Source: Phascolomyces articulosus (Eukaryota; Mucoromycota; Mucoromycetes; Mucorales; Lichtheimiaceae). From it: 64,000 nt of DNA. Below, piece after piece: positions 1-12,735 of this stretch (position 1 is its first letter; each line of letters begins with the position of its first letter). Both the position numbers and the translations under genes were made by a program. Below the pieces are notes generated by a model. That model had not been told where the DNA came from. It saw nothing but the letters and a program-made list of their open reading frames with translations, and ran no database searches. The stretch is from NCBI GenBank assembly GCA_025677815.1, contig JAIXMP010000001.1:1488001-1552000 (forward strand). Direction: 5' to 3'.

Positions 1-1
1 T

Positions 2-136
2 AACAACAACGACAACAACAACGACACTAATCAACTTGATCCGCGACTAAAACAAGGTTTTAAAAGAAAAACAAGAATTCACTGGTTGTTTTACTTTGAT
101 CTATTTATAATTTATATAATTTTAAAATCACCTTGA
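2..136 (+). CDS. possible 3' end of a gene entering from the left
   Basis: An open frame runs from the window edge to a TGA at 134-136. It reads Asn/Asp repeats followed by a basic stretch with LDPRLKQGFKRK, which looks more like a hydrophilic protein tail than random AT-rich DNA. The last dozen or so residues are hydrophobic and AT-coded, so the true end may come earlier through an intron. No family is recognisable and most of the gene would lie outside the window. Confidence 0.25.
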   Translation, partial: NNNDNNNDTNQLDPRLKQGFKRKTRIHWLFYFDLFIIYIILKSP

Positions 137-2385
137 ATTCTTATTATTAGTTAGAACCTTTTGGCTTTATCAATAAACGTGAAAGAACAAAAGACCCTAA
201 TAATAGAAGTACTAATTGTAGAGAAATCCCACTATTTGGGTACTTGACGTCAATTGATAGTTTCTTTTTCTTCCCTTTTCTTCTTCTCCATATATTCATT
301 ATATCTTCGTGATTGGTATTTCATCTGTAAGAAAATCGAATAGCTACATCACGAGAGCTCACATGATGATAACGATGATAATAAATTCGGATCCAGTATG
401 TTTGTATGGCGAATGTAACCGAGATTATTAAAGGGGGGGTAGGATAAAAATACAGAGTTGGATAGAGAGAGAGGAGTTTCTTAATAGGGCTTATAACCCC
501 CAAATGAACAGCAGTACAAGTTCTTTCTTTTTCGGCGTTTTTACTTGGCCATTGCGTAACCGGGCATAGGACATTATTGAGGTTAAACGAGAAACCATAG
601 TTCTGGTTAAGGAATAAGCTTATTCCTATGTATCTTTTAGTGACAAAAGGTAATTTCTCAAGATATAAATTATACAAAAAAAGACAGATGAAACTATATT
701 TCCTTTCTCTCTTTCTCTATTTTTTTTTCTCAACATTACGTATTCAAGCGACGCGCGCGAAATAGACTATGACTTCTGCATCAGAATATTTTTAAACACG
801 CGTTGGAAAAAAAAAAGAAAAACTTTAAATAAATAGGAAGACCACTTTCCTTTTTTGACAACTGATTTTTCTCAGTTTTTATTAAACACAACCACACATA
901 TCATTCCACACAGCATTATTAAACTGATATTACAAGCAGGAACCTGTCTTCCTCCATGGCTGTAAAATTTGGGGTCAAAAAAAAAAACCTTTGCACGGCT
1001 GCAGCATTCATATTTTCGATCAACTCCGATCATAGATAAAATGCACCTCAAACCTATACTTTTTTGTCTTTTTTTTGCTTGTTCTTTCAACTGTCTCGAG
1101 TTGGTTCCTTTTTTTCGGGTATGCAAAAAGCCATTTTTTATTATTGGCTAATTTTTTTATTCTTTTTCTTTCACTTTCATTTACTTGGGGTTCATTGTCT
1201 CATTGTCAAAAAAAAACTTTTTATTATTTAGGCTTGAAACAAGCACTTGTCCTCGTCGTCGGCGGTGTGTGTGTGGTGTCCTCCTGTTTCAGGAGGATAT
1301 TTTTTGTCCAAAAATAAAGGGACAAGTCAAAACCAACGGAAAGTAGGTCGTTTTTTGATCTTTTTCCTTTCTGCTTTTTACAAGGTCCTATGCGCGTACT
1401 TGCGGTAAAGCAGAAAGGAGCATCATCGGCGGCTGCTATATTCAGTAAATATTTTTTTTTGTTTATTTTTCTAATTTTGATCAAGTTCATCTATTTAACC
1501 TACATTTTTTTTATTCTATTTTCTATTGTTTTTTTTATATCAATTGTTATTATTGTTATATATCATATATAAAATCAATGTATATATACCTATACATAAA
1601 AATCATTGGCTTTCTCTCTATATAATAATTACCATGATGAATCATTTAGTATGATCAACGTCAAACCGTCGGCGCTCTCTTTTATCGGTGAATCGAACAG
1701 GTTATCATCAACTGTAATAAAAATGCGTGTATGAACGATTATCGTTTTTCTACGAAAAAAAAAAAAAACAACCAATCAACCTAGAGTTATAATGTATTGA
1801 TTGATGTATTTTATTTTCGCTTGGATTCTTTTTGAACGGGATTGTTTTTATATATAGAGAGAGGAAAATAGTCTATATTGTTAATTGTTTTTTTTATCCA
1901 AATCAACACCACATATCCAATTTTTGTTTCATTGAAACAGAAAGAATTGGGATAGAACAAGCAAAGATATGAAACGAGAGAAAAGGTTAATAGATATATA
2001 TATAATTACAGTATATATTTGGAAGAAGAAATGTCTACAACGAGAGAGGGAGGGGGAAAGAGAGAAGTTGAAACAAAAAAAAAGTTGCGTACGTAATAAT
2101 ATATGATGATGGTTTGTGTGCGTGTTGTGTATATTGTGTCTGTGTGTTTTTTTAAAAAAAATATGGCGTATTGTGAGTATGTGTTGTGTGTATATTATGG
2201 TTATTATTGTTATTATTTGTGGGGAAGACTACGATAAAGATTTGTGCGGGAGAGAGAACGACAGAGAGAGAGAGAAAAAAAATGGAGTTAATTTTTTCTA
2301 TTGTTTATTTTCTTGAATAATATTAACCAACCTATAAAACGTTTATAATCAATTATTATATAGGGAAATAGTTCAAAACGTTTCA
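137..2385. other. AT-rich intergenic stretch, no gene seen
   Basis: Homopurine and homopyrimidine runs, poly(T) tracts and short unconvincing ORFs on both strands. A perfect CRE-type palindrome TGACGTCA lies at 245-252. A block at 960-1450 is slightly more GC-rich but gives no recognisable protein on either strand. Confidence 0.5.
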
Positions 2386-3571
2386 TCATCCAACCCATCT
2401 TGAATTGATAACCCTATACATCTGTTTATATGATGATATCACTCTATTTATACACAAACTTACCAATCCAGACCGTCTGTCAAACCTTCACCCTTAATTG
2501 CACTTGTTTTATAGATAGAATATTGTCTGTTTTTCAAGGTAGAAAGACCCAATGCATCAGCAACCTCAGCGGCTGACAAAGCTCCTTCCATATCCTGTTT
2601 GTTGGCAAACACGAGTAAAGCCGCATCCTTGAGTTCCTCCTCATCTAACATAGAATGAAGTTCTTCTTTGGATGTTTGCATACGGTCTTTATCCACACTG
2701 TCAACAACATAAATCACAGCGTCGGTATTTGCATAATAACATCGCCAATAAGGTCTATCATTATTTTATTATTAGTGTTATTAGTTGAATAGTTTCCATA
2801 GTATCAATATATCCCTTTCTCTGTATATCCAACACACACATATATATATACATCAAACATATATTATATCTTATTGCATATATCCAATTGTTTTTTGTTG
2901 CTATTGTATTCTTGAAGTTGTTGAAAAAGAAGGATATGAATTTTTCCCTCCCCCTTTTTTCCCCTTTTGGTTCTTCTTTTTTGCTTAATAATCCCCCCCC
3001 CTCATCTTCATGATTATTTTACCTTATACTAGTTTGTCCACCTAAATCCCATACTTGGAACTTGATGTTTTTATACGAAACAGTTTCTACATTGAAACCA
3101 ATAGCTAAAAAGAAATTTTACATATGAGCATTCATGTATATACACAAATACATAATATAACTTGAAGAATAAAGAAATATGTATATAGATTGCGACAGAT
3201 TTCGAATACTTACTGGGAATGGTAGTAACTACTTCACCAATCTATAATAATAATAATAATAATAAAAACATGACATGATGAATAAAAACTGCTTCTCATG
3301 AGATACCAATAAAATCTCACTTTACCTGAAGTCGATACAAAATAGTTGTTTTACCAGCACCATCAAGACCAAGAATCAATATCCGGACTTCCTTTTCGCC
3401 CCACAATCGTCCTAATATTTTACTAAATAGAGCACCTAATTTAACATGGATGGTGGTGGATTTATTATTTAAGTTTAATTTCCCATTTCCTTTCTTTTCG
3501 TGAATCCATGTTCTTCTTGACTAGTAATAAGAAATTGAAGATATTCATCTCATTATTTTTAACTTACCCAT
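2386..3571 (-). CDS. ARL1: ARL1-like small GTPase of the Arf family
   Basis: Arf-like GTPase. ARL1 proteins act at the trans-Golgi, recruiting GRIP-domain golgins and working in vesicle tethering. Six exons were rebuilt: 3571-3568, 3435-3326, 3241-3214, 3104-3023, 2754-2464 and 2413-2386, giving 180 residues, the normal family length. Visible motifs are Gly2 for myristoylation (MGALFSK), the P-loop GLDGAGKTT, switch I TIPTIGFNVET, switch [15 protein letters not shown], and NKQD and TSA for guanine binding. The GGQTSIRPYW segment and [10 protein letters not shown] favour ARL1 over ARF1. The first coding exon is only ATGG followed by gtaagt. The C-terminus ([10 protein letters not shown]) differs from the usual Lys-rich end and depends on my choice of last acceptor. 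Arf family confidence is very high, ARL1 subtype high. Confidence 0.93.
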
Positions 3572-6270
3572 GTATAAAACAAAGAAAATAAAGTGATATG
3601 TAAAGAAGAAAAAAAAAGAGAGGAGGACCTTATACACACTCGTCACGCGAGAGTATCTGCTCTTCTGGTTTGCGTGTGTGTTACATCACAATTGGATTCC
3701 AGATATAAGCGTTAGCTGGTTTAAAAATTTCACTGGATAAAAGTGAAAATCGCAACACACATTTCTATTTGAAATAAGCATTATTGAAAGGCTATCTGTA
3801 TCCGAGAATACATAAAGGATCATTTATAATTGTAAAAATCCATGAACATAAGAACCAGCAATAATATCATTAATATGGTATTTTTCCAGTAATGTTGTCA
3901 ATCCAATAAAACTGGGAGATTCATTTTTTTATAATTATTCCTGTAGATGAGAAAGGTAGCGTTACTTGTTTGTATTATAATGATGGTTATTTAGTGAATG
4001 GATATAATAATGATGATGACTCAAAAATAGGGTTCCAAATAAGAATCATATTATTTATCTATGGGTATATAGATTGTTTGATAAGATAAAATGATTACAA
4101 ATAAAAAAAGGGTCCATATCACACTACCACTGAGGTAGTAATCATCATGTCTATTATATACTTTATTACCAATAATGAGATTTAATTAGCATAAATTCTT
4201 TTTTTTCCCTTTTTCAATCGTGTGTAAAACATATGACTCAAGTGTTAAAAAACAATCATGCATCAATTTATATTATATAGCAGAAGTATTATATCATCAT
4301 CACAAGCTCCTTACAAGAAGGTAACAGGGAAAATAATAATAACTTATTAATCCCTCCCTCCCCCGTCTTACTTTACAATTTGTCTGGTCGTGCCTATTCT
4401 TCTTCTTTTTTATCATATGAAAGCTTATTTGTTGATCCTACATAAATAAAGTTAATTATATAAGTTTTTATATATTTTATCATCATTGTTATGGTAAAAA
4501 AGATATGTGTTGTGGTTTAGCGAATCCTACTTGGCAATACACCCCGCCTTAATTTTTTTAAGTGCAATAGAACAGCAAAACAAAAAACAAAAAAAATGCA
4601 ATCTTCTGGATCATTTCTATACATATGTATCCTATCAACAGTTCGGAACCCAGTTTTTGGGATTTTCCTTGTGTTTCTTTTCACCCGGTCGCATATCGTT
4701 GTATCATGATGGAGGGAGGAAGGAGTAACGAACAAGAATGAAAGAAGCTAAGTCATTTACTACTCATCATGAATAATATTAACGATCGATCCTGCGTGTA
4801 CAAACAGACAAAAAAATGCATAACAACATCATTATCAATCACACGCTATATTTCTTGTTGTGCGTATCCCACATGGTTTTATAACACTCTTATTGTTGTT
4901 GTTTTTTTACATATTACTTGTCGGCCATTGCCATTTAATTCATTATTACGTATGTACGAATTATATCATTGCAAACATATGAATAATGAATCGAATTATT
5001 TCAATTCCATTGTACTTGTGCATTATCCATATCCGCATTCAATACTTATTAAAGAATAACTGTACTTTTACAGTATCAAAAAAAAAAAAACTAAACTTTA
5101 AATGGTGGTGGATGATGAGTAAGAAGGGATATTTATTGAGATAAGAAAGTTATCTACTATAAAATCATTCATTGTAAGCAATGTAGGGTAAAAAAAAAAG
5201 AACACCCAAAATCTTGCATATTGCTTTTCTAAATTTAAATAATACCATCTTCTTCATCATGATATGGATCTGTTTTGCATTATATGTATACTCCATATTA
5301 TATAAAAGTGATTTATACTATTTTGAGTTACACTTATATTCAGTTATGTATGTATAAAAAAATACAAACTTTAATCTCTCGCTTCTCTTTCTTGCCTATA
5401 GATATAATTAGTAATATATTCGGTGCAGTTTCCCATTCTGAACTATATGTGAATTCTATTCGGAAATGTATTCCGGAGGGTAAATAAACAAAAAAAAAGA
5501 CCCTTTTTTTAATATTTCTTCTTGAATAATAATAAATAATAAATCTAAATACGAACTAATATATGTATATGCGTCATTGAGTGAGAAGAAAAAGGATTGT
5601 TAGCTATTTAGTATTGGGATATTATTATTTATCCAGACTAAATCAAATATACTATAAAGTGTACATGAAATAATAATAATAATAATTTAGTAAAGTTTAC
5701 ATGCGTGTGCATACCATAAGTTCATTCACTCTCTCTCTCTCTCTCTCTTTCATTCGTCGTTATTATAAGAATTTTATATGCAGAACATTGCAGATAACCG
5801 TACGAGAAACAAAAAAATATATAATTTATTATATAAATGTTTACTCTCTCAATATTTTTTTTTCTATTTGTCTCTCTGCACTATATCTAAAAATACTATC
5901 AACTGACGTACATTTTAACATAACTGGTTTTCTTAACCTCACCCTCACACTATACACTTTTTATTTTGACATAACCACGCAACCCTCTCCCCCTCCACTA
6001 CTCCCATTCCCCCCCCCCAATTTCATATGTACACTTTAAAATATAGAATTAAAGAGAATATTAAAAAAAAGAAGAAGAGAAAGACACACAGAGAGAGATT
6101 AAGATCTCATTTATTATTATTACTATTATTTGTTGTTATTGTTGATTGTACGTAAAAGAAAACAAAGACATAGAGGAAAGGGATGAGGGATATATATTGT
6201 TTTTTTTAAAAAAAAATCAATTCGCTTATTCAAGATTAAAGAGAAATAATAATAATAAAGTAAAAACAGT
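3572..6270. other. 2.7 kb AT-rich intergenic region
   Basis: It holds the ARL1 promoter side (about 3572-3750, with poly(A) and GT-rich tracts) and the 3' side of the C2H2 gene. A (CT)n run lies at 5728-5748 and there are several poly(T) and (AAT)n tracts. The ORFs seen are low-complexity and lack any family signal. No RNA gene was recognised. Confidence 0.5.
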
Positions 6271-7704
6271 CTAATAGCCTCTTGCAACACCACCTGGATG
6301 ATGCCAATCAGAAATAAACGATTGTTGCTGTTGCTGTTGTTGTAATGAAGTAGTAGAAGAAGAAGTATCATTGGGATGATGACTATTGTTACTGGGAAGG
6401 TGGTGTTTGTTTAATGAATCCACCGGTCCATATGGTGTTGATGTTGATGCTGGAGTGCATGCAAAAGTGGAATATCCTAACGTTGGTGGTTGTGATGGTT
6501 GCTGTTGTTGATGAAGGTGTGGAGGAATAGAATGATGAGGATAATGATGATGGTTATTGTTATAATGTTGATGTGGTTGTTGCTGTAAATGATGATTAAA
6601 CGATATTGTAGGAGAAACGGAGGAGACTGTATGCTTGCTATTATGATGATCTAAAACCATGGATGCGTATCGTGGAGGAAAAGTATATTGTATTGGCGAT
6701 TGTTTTACTTTATTATTATTGCTGTTGTTGGTAGCGGATGAGGAAGTGGAGGGTGATGATGAAGAATGTTGTTGTGGATGAACAGCCACAGCAGCTGCGG
6801 CCGCAGCTGCTGCATAATAAGAGGACGATACAGATGAAGGATGAGGAGAGGCAGGAGATGGAATACTGGTAGATCGCTGATGGTGCTGATGTTGCCTATG
6901 AGTGGGGGTTGTAAGTGTAGTGGTGGATACTGATTCATCACACGAAGAGAAGGAGGATGTGGATGAAGATGATGATTTCATTTTGTTATTATTATTAGTA
7001 TTACTATGATTATCATGATCATGGTCATGATCATTCATTGAAGTATCAAGCTCAATGCCTCCTCCTGGTGATTGTGATGAATGATTTGCTTTTGCTTTTG
7101 TTTGTTGCTTCATTCGTTTTTTCATATGTGTACGATGATGAGCATGAAGATTATCGGATCGACTAAAACGTTTTCCACAACCTGGAAAAGAACAAGCGTG
7201 AGGTCGTTCACCTGTATGAACTAACATATGGCGTTTGAGATGTTCAAAACGTTTAAAACTCCAACCGCAATTTGGATAAATACAAACATGTCTATGTTGT
7301 TTCATAGATGGTGTTCCACCGCCACCTCCAGCTCCAGAGGAGGAGGAGGAGGATGTTGTCGTTGTTGATGATGATAAGGTGGAAGATGGAGGTGTTTGTT
7401 GAAGGTGCATTGTAGTATTAGGTGTTTCTGTAGGTGTAGAAGTAGAGGGGGAAGAAGAGGAAGAAGGGGGTAATAATTGTGTAGATTGAGGAAGAGATGG
7501 TGGTGTAATGGCAATATTGTTGTTCGAGAAAGATAAAGAGAAAGCATTATGAGAATTCTTTATGGGCCAAGAATTAATGTCTGGTGGAGAAATAATTGAT
7601 GGTGGCGAACGGTCCAAATTATGATGCACGACATATTGCTGCAGCTGACGTTCTGTTGTTATTGGTGTAGTGCTGGATAAGCAGCTTTCAGGGTTGTGCG
7701 ACAT
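6271..7704 (-). CDS. two-finger C2H2 transcription factor with low-complexity arms
   Basis: Nuclear DNA-binding protein, probably a transcriptional regulator. From the ATG at 7704 it is 477 residues in one exon. Two adjacent C2H2 fingers lie at about residues 138-193: C-x4-C...H-x3-H in [19 protein letters not shown], the linker TGERPH, then [21 protein letters not shown] basic tail [12 protein letters not shown] follows. The RFEHLKRH plus RSDNLHAH pairing is typical of fungal regulatory C2H2 factors; I cannot place it in a named clade. The rest is Ser/Thr/Pro/His/Gln/Asn-rich, with Ala runs and a C-terminal Gln run. An upstream in-frame ATG at 7851 would add a hydrophobic 49-residue extension and is less plausible. 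That leader could instead be 5' UTR. Target genes cannot be inferred. Confidence 0.85.
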   Translation of the reverse strand: MSHNPESCLSSTTPITTERQLQQYVVHHNLDRSPPSIISPPDINSWPIKNSHNAFSLSFSNNNIAITPPSLPQSTQLLPPSSSSSPSTSTPTETPNTTMHLQQTPPSSTLSSSTTTTSSSSSSGAGGGGGTPSMKQHRHVCIYPNCGWSFKRFEHLKRHMLVHTGERPHACSFPGCGKRFSRSDNLHAHHRTHMKKRMKQQTKAKANHSSQSPGGGIELDTSMNDHDHDHDNHSNTNNNNKMKSSSSSTSSFSSCDESVSTTTLTTPTHRQHQHHQRSTSIPSPASPHPSSVSSSYYAAAAAAAAVAVHPQQHSSSSPSTSSSATNNSNNNKVKQSPIQYTFPPRYASMVLDHHNSKHTVSSVSPTISFNHHLQQQPHQHYNNNHHHYPHHSIPPHLHQQQQPSQPPTLGYSTFACTPASTSTPYGPVDSLNKHHLPSNNSHHPNDTSSSTTSLQQQQQQQSFISDWHHPGGVARGY

Positions 7705-8369
7705 TATATCCGAAAAGAAATCCAACTTTCTTTTCACACCTTGGATGTGTTTTCTTTGATCTTTTATGAAAAAGAAGAAGGAAAGTGAAAAGAGAAGAAG
7801 AAAAATGTAAAATTGTTTTTTTCTTGTGGTAATAAAAAACAAGGGCCTCATCAAAAGTGAATATGTCAAGGCTGCAACTTGTTAATTAGAAAAAAAAATC
7901 TATTAAGCTTTTCCTCCTAAGAATCATATACTCACCTTACCCACACCCACACCTCTCACAATCTCAAATTCATCATCAATATTATCAATGTCATCAATTC
8001 TTATAATCTATCTGTTTCTTACTATTGATCTAGTTTTTTTCTTCTTTTTTTTCTCATTCATATATAGATACATAGAACACTGACTCCCTTTTCTCTCCAA
8101 AATGTGCCAAGGCCACACTTTTCATCCATAATTGGTTAAATTGATGACATTTGCAAAAATAATAAGATTGATTTGAAAAAAATCCATGTCTCTCTCTGCT
8201 TTGTATCAATATAGATATGCTCGGTTCATCACTATTTTTCTCTCTCTCTCTATTATCCCATAGCTAAAATATTATATATATACATATATAAGTAATTGTA
8301 TTCAATTTTTTGAGTCTTTTTTTTTCTTTAAATATACTACACACAGATAAATACATTTTATATAAATAC
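7705..8369. other. promoter side of the C2H2 gene and 3' side of the SPOUT gene
   Basis: T-rich and CT-rich non-coding DNA with CACACCC-type repeats at about 7931-7955. No ORF of interest. It is the likely 5' leader of the C2H2 factor plus the 3' UTR of the next minus-strand gene. Confidence 0.4.
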
Positions 8370-9698
8370 TTAATTTTTGCGACCTTTTTTTGTGGCAGTC
8401 TGAAATACAGACATAACCATAGCGATGGACTCCTAAAAAATTATATATAAACCATTTTGTCAGATTCCAAATTTATATATTTAAAGAATGAATACCCAAG
8501 TTTTTTCTTCTGGTTATTTTTATTATTTTACCTCTAGTCGTACAGATCGTGTTCCAGCCCGAGCACTGGGATCGATAAAAAGATCAAATAATTCAGCTGA
8601 ATCTTCACCTGCACATTTAAGATCTTCATCTGCTTCAACAGCCTCCTGCAGACCACCCATTGGACCCCCAAACGCAAAAAGAATATGACTATTTAATATA
8701 ATAATAAATTATATCCAATCAATATAAATATATATAAATATACATCGACATCATTCTTTTTAATCAGTTGTTGTTTTTTTTGGATAATTTATAAATGAAT
8801 TTGACATTCATATCAGTTGTAGAGCGGTGCATTTATCTCATTGAAAATGAAGATATAATAATAATAATTCATCTATCACTTTATATAGACTAATGATTTA
8901 CCTGAAAGGTTTTACTTGATCGGTAATACCATCATTAAACATATCAGTGGCATTTTGATCCGAAATACCCACTGTGAAATCGTAACCTCCCTAAAAAAAA
9001 TCATAACGATCCAAGTTATTTTTTTCGTTGGTTTGGGGGAGGGGTAAGAGACAGAGATAAAGGAGAAAGGAGGTAGGGGAAATAAGAGATAAAGAGAGAA
9101 GGGGGGATATGGTTTTTTAGTATGTTTAATGAATGATTAATTCATTATAACATTTAGATATGGCGATGCGATATGTAATAAACATTGATGAGTATAGTAA
9201 ATATAAAAAAAGTAAATAATAAACAAGAAAAACATACCTCATAAGGTGATTCTGTGATCACACGTGAAAATGACGATGCGAGCCGAATATGGTATCCCCA
9301 GTAATGACCTGCCTTTTCTCTAGGTGCTTTTGGACTGACAGCTTTGACATTGAGAGGTTTTTGTCCCTTTCGAGTATCGGCTGCAGCTAAAGGTTCCGGT
9401 AATTCAACAGTCACTCGAACACCTGGTTGAATTAACTTTTCAAGTCGGGCTCTTCTATACATGCCAATATCTACCAATGTTCCTGATCCCTCCTTGTCTA
9501 ATGTCACACCTTCACGATACCGTAAAGCTTGATGTAAACTTGGATGGTGAGGAGCATCTAATGGTGGTAAAAGTCCTGCAAATTTCAAGTCTGGACTAAA
9601 TGGAACTAATGCTTTTCGTAAATATCTATGAAATAATGGTTAGTTTATTTGTTTCTCATTTTTGGATCCTTCACATATATGTACACACACACACACAT

Positions 9699-9734
<36 letters not shown>

Positions 9735-10352
9735 TGTGTTTTAATATGAATAAAAAAATCGTACTCACTGTGGTGTTTCCATATATTGGAATACGCGTGC
9801 CAAAAATAAATTAGGATTGACTCTGTTATCAGTTGATTTTTTCTTATCGTCATAAATAACTACTTCATCTACATTAAATATTACTAGACTGCGAGCAATC
9901 TAAAGGAAATTACTAAATAATTGCCATTTTTTATATATATAACACTTTCTCTTTTCCTTTTATGCATTATGTATGTGTAATATAGAAATAGACATACCTG
10001 ACCCGCCAAGATCGTCTTCATTTCAAGTGTAGGTGCACTATCTATTACACTAGCAGGAATAGCTACTGTAATTGTATACTTTCTTGGATGTTCTGGTATT
10101 TTCTTACTCGTGTTCTCATTATTGTTATCGGCTGTCTTTTGAATCTTGTCAGGTCGAGCATTGTTGGGATCATATAAAGGTCCAGACAAGTGTTTATTTT
10201 CGTATGTTTTCGGAGGTTTCTTTCGCTTTATTGTAGAGGGAGCATTTCCAGATTAATAAAAAAAAAAGGAGGTGGAATTTCAAATGAAACCCATTTCAAT
10301 TACTTGAATACGTTCCATTTACCTTTTGTTGTCGATTGGCGTTCATTGACAT
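8370..10352 (-). CDS. SPOUT1: SPOUT1/C9orf114-like putative RNA methyltransferase
   Basis: Homologue of the C9orf114/SPOUT1 family, alpha/beta-knot proteins predicted to methylate RNA with SAM. The human protein is also known as the centromere/spindle protein CENP-32. Seven exons were rebuilt: 10352-10323, 10225-9998, 9899-9769, 9625-9238, 8990-8902, 8688-8532 and 8432-8370, giving 361 residues, in frame throughout. Diagnostic stretches are KYTITVAIPASVID near the start, IARSLVIFNVDEVVIYD, YLRKALVPFSPDLKFAGLLP, LDAPHHPSL, HYWGYHIRLASSFS, HILFAFGGPMGGL (the knot and SAM site) and FIDPSARAGTRSVRLEE. All match the family layout. The first exon (10 residues) uses an AAG acceptor and is the least certain part. 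Intron 3 carries a compound microsatellite. The exact RNA substrate in fungi is not shown by sequence. Confidence 0.9.
9683..9739. repeat. compound microsatellite (AC)n-(TC)n-(TG)n in an intron
   Basis: Within intron 3 of the SPOUT1-like gene an AC run (9683-9696) is followed by a TC run (to about 9717) and a TG run (to 9739). The AC and TG arms are complementary and could pair around the pyrimidine loop. Confidence 0.9.
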
Positions 10353-11858
10353 GATTGATCTTTGTTTTAATTAAAAACTTTTGTGAGGGCGGGGTTTTTT
10401 GGGAGTTATATTGCAATAAATGGTTGTGTGGCGTACAAAAACCACCAATTTTAATTATGCGCATAATCCATAATATAATAAAAGGGATGAATGCTTTTCT
10501 ACGGCATTTACATATAAAAAGTGGATGAAAGAAAGTGTATCTAAGCTAGAGATATTTTCAAATGATATATAATTTGATAACTATTGATACTAGATGGTGA
10601 ATCTTTGCATGAATGGACCACTAGTAAGTAAAATCATCTATTCGTCTTAATGAAGCTGAATTTTACAAGTTCATATATAATATTAACTTTTTAAGACTTA
10701 TCATTGAAATGCTGCAGCCCGTACCTCAAATAAAAAAAAGTACTTGACTACTACAACAACGTACATGAGAATATATAGATAGCTTCTTACTTCAATATAA
10801 TAGAATGCCTCTTGATATATTGTATATGATGATATGTCATTTTTCTTCATTTTATGCACCATGGGAAGAAAGCATCTCCAAACATATAGGTACTTATAAA
10901 ACGGAAACATTTACAAGTTTGGAGTCGCTTTTTATAAATACGTAAAAATTCCTCATTTTATACTAATATTTTATATATGATTGTAACTTATTATTGAAAA
11001 ATCTTTTTTTTTTTCAGCATGTAAGTACTGACCTTATCTGGTGCTATAAAATTTATATGCCAGTACTTATTATCTATTCAACACAAATCACATAACATTA
11101 ATAATATAATAAGAATGAGCAGTCTAACATTCATTTCTACAGTTACTTACTATTATTAGCAGATGGAGATGGTCTATATTAAGTGCACCATTATTACTCA
11201 TACTTTATTAATAATATGTAAGTATTGTAATATAAAAAATTGTCAAGATAAAAAATTAAATAGTCAAACCATACGGCATCAAAAAAGAAAATGACTTGTT
11301 CCTCTTTTTTTCTGACATTCATAATATAATAACCAGGTGATTGATACTCAATAGTTTTTACTACTTACACTAAAGTAAAGGCTTAGCTTGCCAAAAATGC
11401 AAATATAATAGACCCAAGAATTAAAGGAGAAAGGAAAGAAAATCAAATATAAAAGTATATTTATTAAGAAATGCTGTTTTATTAAAAAGCATCAGCTTCG
11501 CTTTCAACTTTATGTATAGCATATGCAAATGTTAATTTTTATTATGATACTAAATGAATGATTTATATGTTTCAATAGTTATAAGCTAAATAATTGTTAT
11601 CCGCGGTCGGCTTTTTTTTAGTTACATGAAAAGAGTTCTTTAGGATACAGAATTTTTCCTATGATTTAGCGCTTAATTATTTTCAAGTTGGCACTGGGGG
11701 ACTATCATATTAGCGGATGGATGTTTTTTACTTGACGCTGAGTTTTTTTTTTCATTTTGGCGTTACAACTTACAATTTTGCGTCTTAATTACTTATTTTT
11801 GCTTATTGCTAACAACTCGCATTTAATTGTATTGTAATACTTTGAGAGTAAGAGCATA
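10353..11858. other. 1.5 kb AT-rich intergenic region
   Basis: It contains the promoter of the SPOUT1-like gene and about 1.3 kb without convincing coding sequence. The ORF near 10701-10910 has no family signal and random-like composition. No tRNA or repeat recognised. Confidence 0.4.
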
Positions 11859-12582
11859 TCATATTATGGAAACCCACATAAAGTTGACAAAGTTTTTGAG
11901 GGATAGGACAGCAGTGGAAGGTGAGGTATCCAATTCATCGAATTTCCGTTTCAACTCATGTTGTTGGGCTTGGGCATTTTGGATGGATACTTGTAATGCA
12001 TGAGATGAATTTTGTTGAGAATCAAGGGTCAAAAGATGCTGGTATTGTTTTTCTTGAGTATCAAGCAAATCCTTGACAAAATCAGCGAGATGAACTTGAT
12101 TTCCAATCAAACTGGAATAGTGATCGAGTGCAAGTGATTTTAGATGGCTCATGGTAGGATCGTCGCAAGCAAGATCAGTTATGGCAGTGGATTGAGTCAG
12201 GAACAAGCCAAAAGCAACAAAAGGGTCAGATTGCTGGGAAGATGTAAGGGTATTCAGAGTTATTTTTGAGTTGTCAATGATTCAATGTTGCTGGACAAGC
12301 TATTTATACAAATAATCAATAAAATGGGATCAACCTGGTAGCGTTGATAAGCTTGTAAACTGTATTGAATGGCGCGTTTCATAAAGATGTTGTTAACTGA
12401 TTTCTGAAATTCAATGGCAATGGGGTTAAATCAAAAGATGGGGATTTCGGTTCCAAAACTAAATCTGATCGGCAACCGTTGGACCATTCACTGTCTGCAA
12501 TATTAGAATCATCTGTCTCATTGACCAAGGCTGTAGTAATGTTTTTGATAACGGTTGAATTTCTTGTAACACCTTTTGCCAT
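11859..12582 (-). CDS. uncharacterised coiled-coil protein, interrupted gene
   Basis: I do not recognise the family. Exon 1 starts at the ATG at 12582 (MAKGVTRNSTV, then an acidic Ser/Asp/Asn segment). A second coding block ends at the donor at 12335 (KRAIQYSLQAYQRYQ). A third begins after a clear TTCCCAG acceptor at 12233 and runs to TAA at 11859 (QSDPFVAFGLFL..., then a helical segment rich in Gln, Leu, Lys and Glu with ELKRKFDELD near the end). Exon 2 joins exon 3 in phase. Exon 1 and exon 2 are in different frames and need a short intron of about 55 nt with a poor donor, or reflect a frameshift. The C-terminal part is predicted helical. It sits beside the inverted repeat at 12736-13161. 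It could be a real gene of a lineage-restricted family or a decaying one. Confidence 0.5.
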
Positions 12583-12735
12583 TATAACGTAATGCTAATA
12601 TTATATATTCGATGTTGGTTAAGTTGAATAGAGGAATAAACACCAATAATGAGAAAATAACAATTTACATGTTTAGGTACGTTTCAACATGTTTGGAAGC
12701 GTTTTTATTCTCATTGTGATTATAGGCAAACAAAG

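Noticed and set aside
245..252. CRE palindrome TGACGTCA
   Set aside because: Single site with no nearby gene start; not enough to call a regulatory element.
872..1490. Overlapping ORFs on both strands
   Set aside because: Composition follows the AT/poly(T) bias, no family motifs, several use non-ATG starts.
1660..1710. tRNA-like box B (GTTCGATTC) on the minus strand
   Set aside because: No box A at the right distance and no cloverleaf can be drawn.
7705..7851. N-terminal hydrophobic extension of the C2H2 factor from an upstream ATG
   Set aside because: It would put a membrane-like segment before a nuclear zinc-finger protein; more likely translated-looking 5' UTR.
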